A stretch of DNA of 64,000 bases from Phytopseudomonas dryadis. Its GTDB lineage: Bacteria > Pseudomonadota > Gammaproteobacteria > Pseudomonadales > Pseudomonadaceae. Location of the stretch: contig NZ_QJUM01000004.1 in assembly GCF_004327355.1 (NCBI RefSeq), forward strand, positions 124,001 through 188,000, in the 5' to 3' direction. Under the pieces are notes generated by a model, which searched no databases, was not told where the DNA came from, and was given only the letters and a program-made list of their open reading frames with translations. Position 1 is the stretch's first letter. The number at the start of each line of letters is the position of its first letter. This document shows positions 46,904-58,119 of the stretch, piece by piece. The translations under genes and the position numbers were made by a program.

Positions 46904-46909
46904 TGCCGG

Positions 46910-47977
46910 TCAGCGGTGATACTGAGCGGACAGCTCGTGCACGGCCTCGAGGAAGGCGCCGGCATGGGCCGGGTCGACTTCCGGGGTGATGCCGTGTCCC
47001 AGGTTGAACACGTGGCCGCTGCCAGTGCCGTAGCTGGCGAGAATGCGCGCGACCTCGGCGCGGATCGCCGCAGGCTTGGCATACAGCACGGTGGGATCCA
47101 TATTGCCTTGCAGCGCCACCTGGGCGCCGACGCGGCTGCGCGCTTCGCCGATGTCACAGCTCCAGTCCAGGCCCAGCGCGTCGGCACCGGTAGCCGCCAT
47201 CGACTCCAGCCACAACCCACCATTCTTGGTGAACAGGATCACCGGGATGGTGCGCCCGTCATGCTCGCGAATCAGGCCGTCGACGATCTTCTGCATGTAG
47301 GCCAGGGAGAACGTCTGGTAGGCCGCCGAGGACAGGTTGCCGCCCCAGGTGTCGAAGATCTGCACGGCCTGGGCGCCGGCGCGGATCTGCCCGTTGAGGT
47401 AGGCGGTGACCGATTGCGCCAGCTTGTCGAGCAGGGCGTGCATGGCCTCGGGGTTGTCGTAGAGCATGGCCTTGATTTTGCGGAAGTCTTTCGACGAGCC
47501 GCCCTCGACCATATAGGTCGCCAGCGTCCACGGGCTGCCCGAGAAACCGATCAGCGGCACACGGCCACCCAGTGCCGACTTGATGGTACGTACCGCATCC
47601 ATCACGTAACCGAGATCCTTTTCCGGATCGGGAATCGGTAGCGCGTCGACATCCGCGGCGTTGTCGATCACCTTGCGAAAACGCGGCCCCTCGCCGGTCT
47701 CGAAATACAGGCCCTGGCCCATGGCGTGGGGAATGGTGAGGATGTCGGAGAACAGGATCGCCGCGTCCAGCTGCGGATAACGATCCAGCGGCTGCAGGGT
47801 GACTTCGCAGGCGAACTCGGGGTTCATCATCAGGCTCATGAAATCGCCGGCCCTGGCCCGGCTGGCCCGGTACTCGGGCAGGTAACGACCGGCCTGACGC
47901 ATCATCCACACCGGCGTGACGTCGACGGGTTGCTTGAGCAGAGCACGCAGGAAACGGTCGTTCTTCAGGTCAGTCAT
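46910..47977 (-). CDS. hemE: Uroporphyrinogen decarboxylase
   Basis: Haem pathway enzyme of 355 residues that removes four carboxyl groups from uroporphyrinogen III to give coproporphyrinogen III in the cytoplasm. The N-terminal signature [16 protein letters not shown] is at residues 22-37; [12 protein letters not shown] follows near residue 78, and [17 protein letters not shown] near residue 145. ATG 47977 precedes [19 protein letters not shown] at the family position; the 31-codon upstream extension is spurious. In P. aeruginosa hemE lies directly beside gltD; here three genes separate them. Confidence 0.97.
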   Translation of the reverse strand: MTDLKNDRFLRALLKQPVDVTPVWMMRQAGRYLPEYRASRARAGDFMSLMMNPEFACEVTLQPLDRYPQLDAAILFSDILTIPHAMGQGLYFETGEGPRFRKVIDNAADVDALPIPDPEKDLGYVMDAVRTIKSALGGRVPLIGFSGSPWTLATYMVEGGSSKDFRKIKAMLYDNPEAMHALLDKLAQSVTAYLNGQIRAGAQAVQIFDTWGGNLSSAAYQTFSLAYMQKIVDGLIREHDGRTIPVILFTKNGGLWLESMAATGADALGLDWSCDIGEARSRVGAQVALQGNMDPTVLYAKPAAIRAEVARILASYGTGSGHVFNLGHGITPEVDPAHAGAFLEAVHELSAQYHR

Positions 47978-48210
47978 GGCACATGGATTCCAGGGACGGC
48001 AGACCCGCCATTGTCGCAAAGCACGGCGAAAAAGACACGGCACCCGGGGCCAGCTGCGGCTTTTGGCCACGGCAAAAGGGGTCTTTATATTCCCTGATTA
48101 GGTAAAAGAAAGAAAACGATATATCTAAAACAGAGATTAGACGTGATCGTTAGTTCTTTCTGGTTCTATATTGGAGGCCATCTATAACGAATCGAATCTC
48201 GGAGTTCAGC

Positions 48211-49191
48211 ATGGCCCGTCACTTCCGCCTCCCCAGCCGCCGCGCCTTCACCCTGGGACTGCTGGCGGCCGCCAGCGCCTTGTGGCTGCCCTGGCAAGCG
48301 GCCCACGCCGAGGGCGCCAAGACCCTGCGCATTGGCTATCAGAAGTTCAACAGCGTGAACATTCTCAAGGGCAGCGGCGCCCTGGAGAAGGCGCTCGAGG
48401 CTCAAGGCGTGAAGGTGAGCTGGTACGAGTTCGCCGCCGGCCCGCAACTGCTGGAAGCGCTGAGCACAGGCGCCATCGACCTGGGCCACGCCGCCGATGC
48501 GCCCTCGGTATTCGCCCAGGCAGCCGGCAAGCCAGTGGTCTACCTGGCGGCCGAGCAGCCCTATCCCAAGGGCATCGGCATCCTGGTGCAGGATCAGGGG
48601 GATATCCAGAACATCGCCGACCTCAAGGGCAAACGCGTAGCCACTGGCCGGGGCTGGAATGCCCAGTACCTGCTGGCCCTGGCCCTGCAGGAAGCCGGCC
48701 TGAGCTACAGCGACATCACGGCGGCCTACGTCAACAATGCCGCCGATGCCATCGCCGCGCTGCAATCGGGCTCGGTGCAGGCCGCCACGCTGTGGGACCC
48801 CTTCCTCGCCGCGGCCGAGAAGACGCTGGCGGTGCGCAACCTGCGCGACGGCCAGGGCCTGACCAACAACCGCACCTTCTACCTGTCCACGGCCGACTTC
48901 AGCAAGGCCAACGCCGCGCTGGTGAAAACCTTCTTCGCGCAACTGGCCGAGGTCAGCGACTGGGCCAACAAGAATCCCCAGCAGGTCGCCGAGCTGCTGG
49001 CACCGCAACTGGGCATCGCCCCGGACGTGCTGCTACTGGCCACCCAGCGGCGTGACTACGCGGCCGAGGCCATCACCCCGGCCATCGTCGCCGAGCAGCA
49101 GAAACTGGCCGACACCTTCCTGGGCCTGGGGCTGATCCCGAAACCACTGCGCGTCGACGACGCCGTCTATCCAGAATCGCTGTTGCCCTGA
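48211..49191 (+). CDS. Aliphatic sulfonate-type ABC transporter substrate-binding protein
   Basis: Periplasmic binding protein of 326 residues of the SsuA family, which captures alkanesulfonates. The N-terminus SRRAFTLGLLAAASALWLPW has a twin-arginine-like motif and a signal ending AHA-EG. The binding-fold signature LRIGYQKFNSVNILKGSGAL is near residue 39, and ATGRGWNAQYLLALAL near residue 145. No permease or ATPase gene follows, so it depends on a transporter elsewhere or is an orphan. The AT-rich leader (48080-48200, with TATATT at about 48164) looks like a sulfur-starvation (CysB-type) promoter, by impression only. Confidence 0.85.
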   Translation: MARHFRLPSRRAFTLGLLAAASALWLPWQAAHAEGAKTLRIGYQKFNSVNILKGSGALEKALEAQGVKVSWYEFAAGPQLLEALSTGAIDLGHAADAPSVFAQAAGKPVVYLAAEQPYPKGIGILVQDQGDIQNIADLKGKRVATGRGWNAQYLLALALQEAGLSYSDITAAYVNNAADAIAALQSGSVQAATLWDPFLAAAEKTLAVRNLRDGQGLTNNRTFYLSTADFSKANAALVKTFFAQLAEVSDWANKNPQQVAELLAPQLGIAPDVLLLATQRRDYAAEAITPAIVAEQQKLADTFLGLGLIPKPLRVDDAVYPESLLP

Positions 49192-49303
49192 CCCGGGCGA
49201 AGCAGGCGCCTGTCCCGAGGACGGCCCGTCCCGCCTGAACGGCGGGGCGCATCGTTCATCCCGCCTGCGCCCTGTCCTTGAACCGCACCACGGTAGAGCC
49301 GCC

Positions 49304-50671
49304 ATGACCTCACGCAAACCGATTCGCTTCAATGCCTTCAGCATGAACGCCGCCAGCCATCAGTCACCCGGCCTGTGGCGCCATCCGCGCAATCGCAGCC
49401 AGCAGCACAACCGCCTGCCTTACTGGCTGGAACTGGCGCAGCTACTCGAACGCGGGCTGTTCGATGCACTGTTCATCGCCGATGTGCTGGGCGTCTACGA
49501 CGTCTATCAGGGCAGCCCCGAAGCAGCCCTGCGCGGCGGCGTGCAGGTGCCGGTCAACGACCCGTTGCTGATCGTACCGGCCATGGCCGCCGTCACCCGG
49601 CACCTGGGCTTCGGCGTGACCTTCTCGCTGACCTACGAACACCCCTATCCCTTCGCCCGGCGCATGTCGACCCTGGATCATCTGAGCGACGGCCGGGTCG
49701 GCTGGAACATCGTCACCGGGTACCTGGACAGCGCAGCGCGCAACCTGGGGCTCGACCGGCAACTGGGCCATGACCAGCGCTACGAGCTGGCCGAGGAATA
49801 CCTGCAAGTCCTCTACAAACTGTGGGAGCGAAGCTGGGAGGACGGCGCGGTCAACCGCGGCAATCCCCACGGCCCGTACATCGACCCGGACAAGGTGCAC
49901 CCGATCGGCCACCACGGCGCCCATTACCAGGTGCCCGGCATCCACCTTTGCGAGCCATCCCCGCAACGCACCCCGGTGCTGTTCCAGGCCGGCGCCTCGC
50001 CCCGGGGCCAGGCCTTCGCCGCCCGCCATGCCGAATGCGTGTTCATCAGCGGCCCGACCCAGACCGTGCTCAAGGGGCTGGTGGACGGTCTGCGCCAGGC
50101 CCTGCACGACGCCGGCAGACAAGCCGAAGAACAATTGATCTACGCCCAGGCGCTGGTCATCGTCGCGCCGAGTCGCGCCGCCGCCGAAGCGAAACTGGCC
50201 GACTATCGCCGCTACGTGGACGTCGAAGCCGCACTGGCGCTGCTCTCCGGCTGGACCGGCATCGACCTGTCGAACCTGCGCGGCGACCAGGTGATCGAGT
50301 ACCTGGAAAACGATGCCGGACGCACCGCCCTGGCGTCCTTCACCCGCAGCGACCCGAACCGCCAGTGGACGGTGGCCGAGGCCGCCGAGTTCGTCTGCCT
50401 GGGTGGCCGCGGGCCGGTCATGCTCGGCTCACCCGGCGAGGTCGCCGACCAGTTGGAGGAATGGCTGGACGCCACCGGCATCGACGGCTTCAACCTGACC
50501 TACGCCGTCGCCCATGACGACCTCGACGCCGTCGTCGACCTGCTGGTGCCCGAACTGCAACGCCGCGGCCGCTACCGGCAACACTACGAGGCCGGCAGCC
50601 TGAGGCACCAGCTGTTCGGCCGGGGCGACCGGCTCGAGCCGCGCCACGCCGCCCATCAGGCGGCTATTTAG
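49304..50671 (+). CDS. NtaA/SnaA/DszA-family FMN-dependent monooxygenase
   Basis: Flavin-dependent oxygenase of 455 residues in the bacterial luciferase-like class that uses reduced FMN from a separate reductase. The start RFNAFSMNAASHQSPGLWRH is typical of the NtaA/DszA group; SFTYEH-like here reads FSLTYEHPYPFARRMSTLDH, followed by GRVGWNIVTGYLDSAARN, the conserved FMN region. Members cleave C-N or C-S bonds (nitrilotriacetate, dibenzothiophene sulfone, alkyl sulfones). Next to an SsuA-like protein, organosulfur use is the likely role. Its stop overlaps the end of the convergent gldA by eight bases. Confidence 0.88.
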   Translation: MTSRKPIRFNAFSMNAASHQSPGLWRHPRNRSQQHNRLPYWLELAQLLERGLFDALFIADVLGVYDVYQGSPEAALRGGVQVPVNDPLLIVPAMAAVTRHLGFGVTFSLTYEHPYPFARRMSTLDHLSDGRVGWNIVTGYLDSAARNLGLDRQLGHDQRYELAEEYLQVLYKLWERSWEDGAVNRGNPHGPYIDPDKVHPIGHHGAHYQVPGIHLCEPSPQRTPVLFQAGASPRGQAFAARHAECVFISGPTQTVLKGLVDGLRQALHDAGRQAEEQLIYAQALVIVAPSRAAAEAKLADYRRYVDVEAALALLSGWTGIDLSNLRGDQVIEYLENDAGRTALASFTRSDPNRQWTVAEAAEFVCLGGRGPVMLGSPGEVADQLEEWLDATGIDGFNLTYAVAHDDLDAVVDLLVPELQRRGRYRQHYEAGSLRHQLFGRGDRLEPRHAAHQAAI

Positions 50672-51764
50672 CCAGTTCGAGGCGACGCCGCCCTTCGGCA
50701 TCAGCCGTGCGCATGGCCGCCAGGACACTGCGGGCATCCACCGGGAAGGGTTCGTTGTGGATGCTCTCGCCCACCGCGCAGGCCAGTTCGGCGGCACGCA
50801 GCAGGTAGTCGTCGCCAACCTCGCTCAGGCCGATATCGGCCAGGGTCACGGGCAGGCCGATGGCGATGCAGAAGGTGTACACCTCATCGATCAGGGCCGG
50901 CTCGCTGTCGCGCAGCATCAGCATGCTCAGCACGCCGAAGGCGACCTTCTCGCCATGCCAGTAGTCATGGGTTTCGTCGAGCGCGGTGAAGCCGTTGTGG
51001 ATCGCATGGGCCGCGGCCAGGCCACCGCTTTCGAAACCCAGGCCGGACAACAGGGTGTTGGCCTCGATGACATGTTCCAGCGCCGGCGTCACCACCTGCT
51101 GCCGACAGGCCTGCAGAGCCAGCGGGCCGTACTCCAGCAGTGTGTCGTAGCACAGCCGGGCCAGGGCATGGGCCGTACGCGGCCCCGGACGGCCGGTCAT
51201 GTTGGCGGCGCCGCGGATGCGGCAGTCCTCGGCCTCGAACCAGGTGGCCAGGGCATCGCCCATGCCGGAGACCAGAAAGCGCGCCGGGGCCTGGGCGATG
51301 ACCTGGCTGTCGACCAGTACCAGATCGGGATTGCGCGGCAGGATCAGGTAACGCTTGAAGGCCCCCTCGGCGGTATAGATCACCGACAGCGCGCTGCACG
51401 GCGCATCGCTGGAGGCCAGGGTCGGCACCACCGCCACCGGCAGGCCCAGCTCATGGGCCAGGGCCTTGGCGGTATCCAGCGCCTTGCCGCCGCCCATGCC
51501 GACGATGACCTGGGGCTGGCTGTCGCCAGCCAGCGTCACCAGGCGGCCGATTTCCTCGTCGCAGCATTCGCCGGCGAAACGTACCTTCAGGCATTCGACA
51601 TGACCGGCACAGGCCTTTTCCAGGGACGCGCCCAGATGGTCGTCGGCGAAGGGATCGAGCAGCGCCAGCGCCTTGCCGCCGAAACGCGACAGCTCGACAC
51701 CGAGCTGTTCGAGAGCGCCGCGCCCCTGGACATAACGGGATGGGAAAATGGCAGTGGTAAGCAT
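50664..51764 (-). CDS. gldA: Glycerol dehydrogenase-like, iron/zinc-type alcohol dehydrogenase
   Basis: NAD-dependent oxidoreductase of 366 residues that in the family oxidises glycerol to dihydroxyacetone. The NAD site VIVGMGGGKALDTAKA is near residue 92, followed by VPTLASSDAPCSAL near residue 117. Metal ligands are an aspartate in GMGDALATWFEAE and histidines in AHAIHNGF and DYWHGEKVAFG. The start ATG 51764 follows AGGAGG. It is a lone gene, convergent with the monooxygenase. Substrate preference is assigned from the family only. Confidence 0.9.
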   Translation of the reverse strand: MLTTAIFPSRYVQGRGALEQLGVELSRFGGKALALLDPFADDHLGASLEKACAGHVECLKVRFAGECCDEEIGRLVTLAGDSQPQVIVGMGGGKALDTAKALAHELGLPVAVVPTLASSDAPCSALSVIYTAEGAFKRYLILPRNPDLVLVDSQVIAQAPARFLVSGMGDALATWFEAEDCRIRGAANMTGRPGPRTAHALARLCYDTLLEYGPLALQACRQQVVTPALEHVIEANTLLSGLGFESGGLAAAHAIHNGFTALDETHDYWHGEKVAFGVLSMLMLRDSEPALIDEVYTFCIAIGLPVTLADIGLSEVGDDYLLRAAELACAVGESIHNEPFPVDARSVLAAMRTADAEGRRRLELAK

Positions 51765-51852
51765 GGGAACCTCCTGAGAAAAGCTCTGGAGGTAGTGTAG
51801 AAGCGGGGCGGGCGCGACCTATTGCCTCAGGTCAGCAAAGTGGCGGAAACGA

Positions 51853-51877
51853 CGAGGCCGGCTGATCGCCGGCCTCG
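51853..51877 (-). terminator. Hairpin after gltD
   Basis: Perfect 10-bp stem CGAGGCCGGC / GCCGGCCTCG with a 5-base loop, 17 bases past the gltD stop. The following T-run is short (GTCGTTTCC), so it may be a weak intrinsic terminator. Confidence 0.6.
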
Positions 51878-51893
51878 AAGCGGACTGCCGAGA

Positions 51894-53321
<1,428 letters not shown>

Positions 53322-53326
53322 TTAAC

Positions 53327-53427
53327 AGCAGCGGCAAGCTTCAAGCTGCAAGCCGCAAGACAATCACGGTGGCCGGCAAGCCCGCTGCTTCTAACTTGCA
53401 GCTTGAGGCTTGCCGCTTGCAGCTGCT
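53327..53427. repeat. Palindromic repeat between gltB and gltD
   Basis: Left arm with GGCAAGCTTCAAGCTGCAAG (53332-53351) and right arm with CTTGCAGCTTGAGGCTTGCC (53395-53414) pair over a 40-base middle. Such AAGCTGCAAG palindromes recur in Pseudomonas intergenic DNA. It ends right at the gltB stop and may lower expression of gltD relative to gltB. Confidence 0.75.
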
Positions 53428-56400
53428 TCATTGCGGGTTGGCCCGGGTACTGGACAGCAGCGATTTGAGGTTCGCCGCCTTCGGTTTGACCAGCCAGAAC
53501 TTGCGCAGGTAGTCGTCCAGGTTCTCCAGCAGATTGCGGCCCCACTCGCTCGACGTCTCGTCGACGTATTCGGCCAGTACGCGCTGCAGGTGGCTGCGGT
53601 AGGCCTCCATGGATTCGTTGTTGATCCGCTGGATCTCCACCAACTCGTGGTTGACCCGGTCGTAGAAGCTGTTGTCCAGGTCCAGCACGTAGGCGAAACC
53701 GCCAGTCATGCCCGAGCCGAAGTTGTAGCCGGTCTTGCCCAGTACGCAGACGAAGCCGCCGGTCATGTACTCGCAGCAGTGGTCGCCCACGCCCTCCACC
53801 ACCGCATGGGCGCCGGAGTTGCGCACGGCGAAACGCTCGCCGGCGGTCCCCGTGGCGAACAGCTTGCCGCCAGTGGCGCCATACAGGCAGGTGTTGCCGA
53901 TGATGGCGCTGTCCTGGGTCTTGAACGGGCTGCCCTTGGGCGGCACGATCACCAGCTTGCCGGCGGTCATGCCCTTGCCGACGTAGTCGTTGGCGTCGCC
54001 TTCGAGGTATAGGTTCAGGCCGCCAGCGTTCCACACGCCGAAGCTCTGCCCCGCGGTGCCCTTGAAGCGGAAGGTGATCGGCGCCTTGAGCATGCCCTGG
54101 TTGCCATGCGCCCGGGCGATCTCGCCGGAGACACGGGCACCGATGGAACGGTCGCAGTTGCAGATGTCCAGGTTGAACTCGGCGCCGCTGGCGCTGGCGA
54201 TCGCCGCGCTGGCCATCTCGACCATCTTCTCGGCCAGCAGGCCCTGGTCGAACGGCGGGTTCTTCTCCACTTCACAGAACTGCGGCTTGTCCGCCGGGAT
54301 GTGGTCGCTGCCCAGCAGCGGGCTCAGATCCAGGTGGTTCTGCTTGGCGCTCTCGCCCGGCAGCATCTGCAGCAGGTCGGTGCGCCCGATCAGCTGTTCC
54401 AGGCTGCGCACGCCCAGCTTGGCCAGCCACTCGCGGGTTTCCTCGGCGACATAGGTGAAGAAGTTCACCACCATGTCGACGGTGCCGATGAAGTGATCCT
54501 TGCGCAGCTTGTCGTTCTGCGTCGCCACGCCGGTGGCGCAGTTGTTCAGGTGACAGATGCGCAGGTACTTGCAGCCCAGGGCGACCATCGGCGCGGTGCC
54601 GAAGCCGAAGCTCTCGGCGCCGAGGATGGCGGCCTTGATCACGTCCAGGCCGGTCTTCAGGCCGCCGTCGGTCTGCACCCGCACCTTGCCGCGCAGGTCA
54701 TTGCCACGCAGGGTCTGGTGGGTCTCGGCCAGGCCCAGTTCCCAGGGCGCACCGGCGTACTTGATCGAGGTCAGCGGCGAAGCGCCGGTGCCGCCGTCGT
54801 AGCCGGAAATGGTGATCAGGTCGGCATAGGCCTTGGCCACACCGGCGGCGATGGTGCCGACGCCGGCTTCGGAAACCAGCTTGACCGAGACCAGGGCCGA
54901 CGGGTTGACCTGCTTGAGGTCATAGATCAGCTGCGCCAGATCCTCGATCGAGTAGATATCGTGGTGCGGCGGCGGCGAGATCAGGGTGACGCCGGGTACC
55001 GCGTAACGCAGCTTGGCGATCAGGCCGTTGACCTTGCCACCGGGCAGCTGGCCGCCCTCGCCGGGCTTGGCGCCCTGGGCCACCTTGATCTGCAGCACTT
55101 CGGCGTTGACCAGGTACTCCGGGGTCACGCCGAAACGGCCGGTGGCTACCTGCTTGATCTTGGAGCTGCGGATGGTGCCGTAACGGGCCGGGTCTTCACC
55201 GCCCTCGCCGGAGTTCGAGCGCCCGCCGAGGCGGTTCATCGCTTCGGCCAGGGCCTCGTGGGCCTCGGGCGACAAGGCGCCCAGGGAGATACCGGCGGCA
55301 TCGAAGCGCTTGAAGATCGCTTCCAGCGGCTCGACCTCGTCCAGCGGCAGGGGCTGGTCGGCCAGCTTGACCTGCAGCAGGTCGCGCAGCATGGACACCG
55401 GACGGGTGTCCACCAGGGCAGTGTATTCCTTGAACTTCTCGTAGCTGCCCTGCTGCACGGCAGCCTGCAGGGTGTTGACCACATCCGGGTTGTAGGCGTG
55501 GTACTCGCCGCCGTAGACGAACTTGAGCAGGCCGCCCTGCTGGATCGCCTTGCGGTTGTTCCAGGCTTCGCCGGCCAGCGCCTTCTGCTCGGCTTCCAGG
55601 TCGACGAAGCGCGCGCCCTCGAGGCGGCTCGGCACACCCCGGAAGCACAGCTCGGTGACCTCGTCGGCCAGGCCGACGGCTTCGAACAGCTGGGCGCCGC
55701 GGTAGGAACCGACGGTGGAGATGCCCATCTTCGAGAGGATCTTCAGCAGGCCCTTGGAGATGCCCTTGCGGTAGTACTTGAACACCTCGTAGAGATCGCC
55801 CAGCACTTCGCCGGTACGGATCAGGTCGCCGAGCACTTCGTAGGCCAGGAACGGATAGACCGCCGAGGCGCCGAAACCGATCAGCACCGCGTAGTGGTGC
55901 GGGTCACGCGCGGTGGCGGTTTCCACCAGGATGTTGCAGTCGCAACGCAGGCCGGTCTCGGTCAGGCGGTGGTGCACCGCGCCGGTGACCAGCGCCGCGT
56001 GGGCCGGCAGCTTGCCCGGGGCGATATGGCGATCGCTGAGTACCAGCAGCACCTTGCCGCCGCGCACGGCTTCCTCGGCCTGATCGGCCATGTTGCGCAC
56101 GGCCGCTTCCAGGCCGATCGACTCGTCGTAGTTGAGGTCGATGATCTGCCGCTCGAACCCCGGGCGATCCAGGTTCATCAGCGTGCGCCACTTGGCCGGC
56201 GAGATCACCGGCGAGCTGAGGATCACCCGCGAGGCATGTTCCGGCGACTCCTCGAAGATATTGCGCTCGGCGCCGAGGCAGATCTCCAGGGACATGACGA
56301 TGGCTTCGCGCAGCGGATCGATCGGCGGGTTGGTGACCTGGGCGAACTGCTGGCGGAAGTAGTCGTACGGCGAGCGCACGCGCTGGCTCAGCACCGCCAT

Positions 56401-57876
56401 CGGCGTGTCGTCGCCCATGGAGCCGACCGCTTCCTGGCCCTGTTCGGCGAGCGGGCGCAGCACCTGGTCGCGCTCCTCGAAGGTGACCTGGAACATCTTC
56501 ATGTACTGCTTGAGCTGGTCGGCTTCGTAGAAGGCCGAGCCATGGTCGTTGTCTTCCATGGTCGCCTGGATGCGCAGGGCGCTCTTGCGCAGCCATTGCT
56601 TGTAGGGGTGGCGCGACTTCAGGCGGTTGTCGATGTCGTCGGTTTCCAGCACCTGGCCGGTTTCGGTGTCCACGGCGAGGATCTGCCCGGGGCCGACACG
56701 GCCTTTGGCGATCACGTCTTCGGGCTGGTAATTCCACACGCCGATTTCCGAGGCCAGGGTGATGTAGCCATTGCGGGTGGTGACCCAGCGCGCCGGGCGC
56801 AGACCGTTGCGGTCGAGCAGGCAGACGGCATGCCGGCCATCGGTCAGCACCACGCCGGCCGGGCCGTCCCAGGGCTCCATGTGCATGGAGTTGTATTCGT
56901 AGAACGCGCGCAGGTCGGCGTCCATGGTCTCGACGTTCTGCCAGGCCGGCGGAATGATCATGCGCACGCCGCGGAACAGGTCGATGCCGCCGGTGACCAT
57001 CAGTTCGAGCATGTTGTCCATGCTCGAGGAGTCGGAACCCACGCGGTTGACCAGCGGGCCCAGCTCGTCCAGGTCGGGAATCTGGCCATTGGCGAACTTG
57101 GTGCGACGCGCCTGGGCCCAGTTACGGTTGCCGGTGATGGTGTTGATCTCGCCGTTGTGGGCGAGGAAACGGAACGGCTGCGCCAGCGGCCACTTCGGCA
57201 GGGTGTTGGTGGAGAAGCGCTGGTGGAATACGCAGATGGCGGTCTGCAGGCGCTCGTCACCCAGGTCCGGGTAGAACTGCTGCAGGTCGGCCGGCATCAT
57301 CAGGCCTTTATAGATGATGGTCTTGTGCGAAAAGCTGCAGATGTAGTGCTCGCTGTCGCCGGCATTGGCCACCGACGAACGGCGCCGGGCGCTGAACAGC
57401 TTGATGGCGAACGCCTGATCGCTGAGGTCGTCACCGGCGATGAACACCTGCTCGATCTGCGGCAGGCGCTCGAGAGCCAGGCGGCCGAGCACGCTGGTAT
57501 CGATCGGCACCTTGCGCCAGCCGACCAGGGTCAGGCCGGCCGCCTGGATTTCGCGGTTCATGTGTTCGCGGGCCACGTCGGCCTTGGCCGTGTCCTGATT
57601 GAGGAAGACCATGCCCACCGCATACTGCTTGGGCAGCTCGACGCCAAAAGTATCCTTGGCCACCGCCCGCAGAAACAGATCGGGCTTCTGGATCAGCAAG
57701 CCACAACCGTCACCCGTCTTGCCGTCGGCGTTGATGCCCCCACGGTGAGTCATGCAGGTGAGCGCTTCGATCGCGGTCTGCAACAGGTGATGGCTCGCCT
57801 CACCTTGCATATGGGCAATCAGGCCGAAGCCGCAGTTATCCTTGAACTCATCAGGATGGTACAGACCTGCTTTCAT
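53428..57876 (-). CDS. gltB: Glutamate synthase large subunit
   Basis: Catalytic subunit of 1482 residues that makes two glutamates from glutamine and 2-oxoglutarate. A 14-residue propeptide precedes the nucleophile Cys15 ([12 protein letters not shown]), the class II amidotransferase site. The central and FMN-binding synthase domains follow ([20 protein letters not shown] near residue 893). The 3Fe-4S cysteines are in [19 protein letters not shown] near residue 1108. The C-terminal beta-helix domain closes the chain ([20 protein letters not shown]). Transcription probably starts from the promoter at 57988-58016, giving a leader of about 105 bases. Confidence 0.98.
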   Translation of the reverse strand: MKAGLYHPDEFKDNCGFGLIAHMQGEASHHLLQTAIEALTCMTHRGGINADGKTGDGCGLLIQKPDLFLRAVAKDTFGVELPKQYAVGMVFLNQDTAKADVAREHMNREIQAAGLTLVGWRKVPIDTSVLGRLALERLPQIEQVFIAGDDLSDQAFAIKLFSARRRSSVANAGDSEHYICSFSHKTIIYKGLMMPADLQQFYPDLGDERLQTAICVFHQRFSTNTLPKWPLAQPFRFLAHNGEINTITGNRNWAQARRTKFANGQIPDLDELGPLVNRVGSDSSSMDNMLELMVTGGIDLFRGVRMIIPPAWQNVETMDADLRAFYEYNSMHMEPWDGPAGVVLTDGRHAVCLLDRNGLRPARWVTTRNGYITLASEIGVWNYQPEDVIAKGRVGPGQILAVDTETGQVLETDDIDNRLKSRHPYKQWLRKSALRIQATMEDNDHGSAFYEADQLKQYMKMFQVTFEERDQVLRPLAEQGQEAVGSMGDDTPMAVLSQRVRSPYDYFRQQFAQVTNPPIDPLREAIVMSLEICLGAERNIFEESPEHASRVILSSPVISPAKWRTLMNLDRPGFERQIIDLNYDESIGLEAAVRNMADQAEEAVRGGKVLLVLSDRHIAPGKLPAHAALVTGAVHHRLTETGLRCDCNILVETATARDPHHYAVLIGFGASAVYPFLAYEVLGDLIRTGEVLGDLYEVFKYYRKGISKGLLKILSKMGISTVGSYRGAQLFEAVGLADEVTELCFRGVPSRLEGARFVDLEAEQKALAGEAWNNRKAIQQGGLLKFVYGGEYHAYNPDVVNTLQAAVQQGSYEKFKEYTALVDTRPVSMLRDLLQVKLADQPLPLDEVEPLEAIFKRFDAAGISLGALSPEAHEALAEAMNRLGGRSNSGEGGEDPARYGTIRSSKIKQVATGRFGVTPEYLVNAEVLQIKVAQGAKPGEGGQLPGGKVNGLIAKLRYAVPGVTLISPPPHHDIYSIEDLAQLIYDLKQVNPSALVSVKLVSEAGVGTIAAGVAKAYADLITISGYDGGTGASPLTSIKYAGAPWELGLAETHQTLRGNDLRGKVRVQTDGGLKTGLDVIKAAILGAESFGFGTAPMVALGCKYLRICHLNNCATGVATQNDKLRKDHFIGTVDMVVNFFTYVAEETREWLAKLGVRSLEQLIGRTDLLQMLPGESAKQNHLDLSPLLGSDHIPADKPQFCEVEKNPPFDQGLLAEKMVEMASAAIASASGAEFNLDICNCDRSIGARVSGEIARAHGNQGMLKAPITFRFKGTAGQSFGVWNAGGLNLYLEGDANDYVGKGMTAGKLVIVPPKGSPFKTQDSAIIGNTCLYGATGGKLFATGTAGERFAVRNSGAHAVVEGVGDHCCEYMTGGFVCVLGKTGYNFGSGMTGGFAYVLDLDNSFYDRVNHELVEIQRINNESMEAYRSHLQRVLAEYVDETSSEWGRNLLENLDDYLRKFWLVKPKAANLKSLLSSTRANPQ

Positions 57877-57987
57877 AGGGAACTCTCACCAGACTGCCTC
57901 TAAATTCAGGCATTTTTTCTTTCTAAATCAGACTATTACCTTGCGCGCAGGACGATGCGCCAGCTTTGCGCAGGCAAAAGGGAGGTC

Positions 57988-58016
57988 ATTGTACATATCC
58001 GGACAGGGCGTCACAA
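57988..58016 (-). promoter_or_regulatory. gltB promoter candidate
   Basis: On the minus strand TTGTGA (58016-58011) and TACAAT (57993-57988) are spaced by exactly 17 bp, a strong sigma-70 arrangement about 110 bp before the gltB start. Confidence 0.7.
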
Positions 58017-58028
58017 ATCTATTGTGAC
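58010..58028. promoter_or_regulatory. Perfect 7-5-7 palindrome over the gltB -35 box
   Basis: GTCACAAatctaTTGTGAC covers the -35 element of the gltB promoter. Symmetry and place suggest an operator for a dimeric regulator. Its half-sites face opposite to the Vfr/CRP consensus TGTGA-N6-TCACA, so the binder is not obvious. Confidence 0.55.
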
Positions 58029-58119
58029 GAAACAACAGAAGCCAATGTCGCAAAATTGAAAGAATGCTCGCTACAGCCATGCTAGCCAATACGGCTGCGC
58101 GAGCATTATCCAATCAACG

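Noticed and set aside
49215..49250. CCCGCC / GGCGGG hairpin after the SsuA-like gene
   Set aside because: A six-pair stem in GC-rich DNA with no T-run is likely chance.
54106..57903. 1265-codon open frame on the plus strand opposite gltB
   Set aside because: It is the exact antisense shadow of gltB, whose GC-rich codon use keeps the opposite frame open. The protein is a Val/Gly/His/Gln-rich sequence without motifs.
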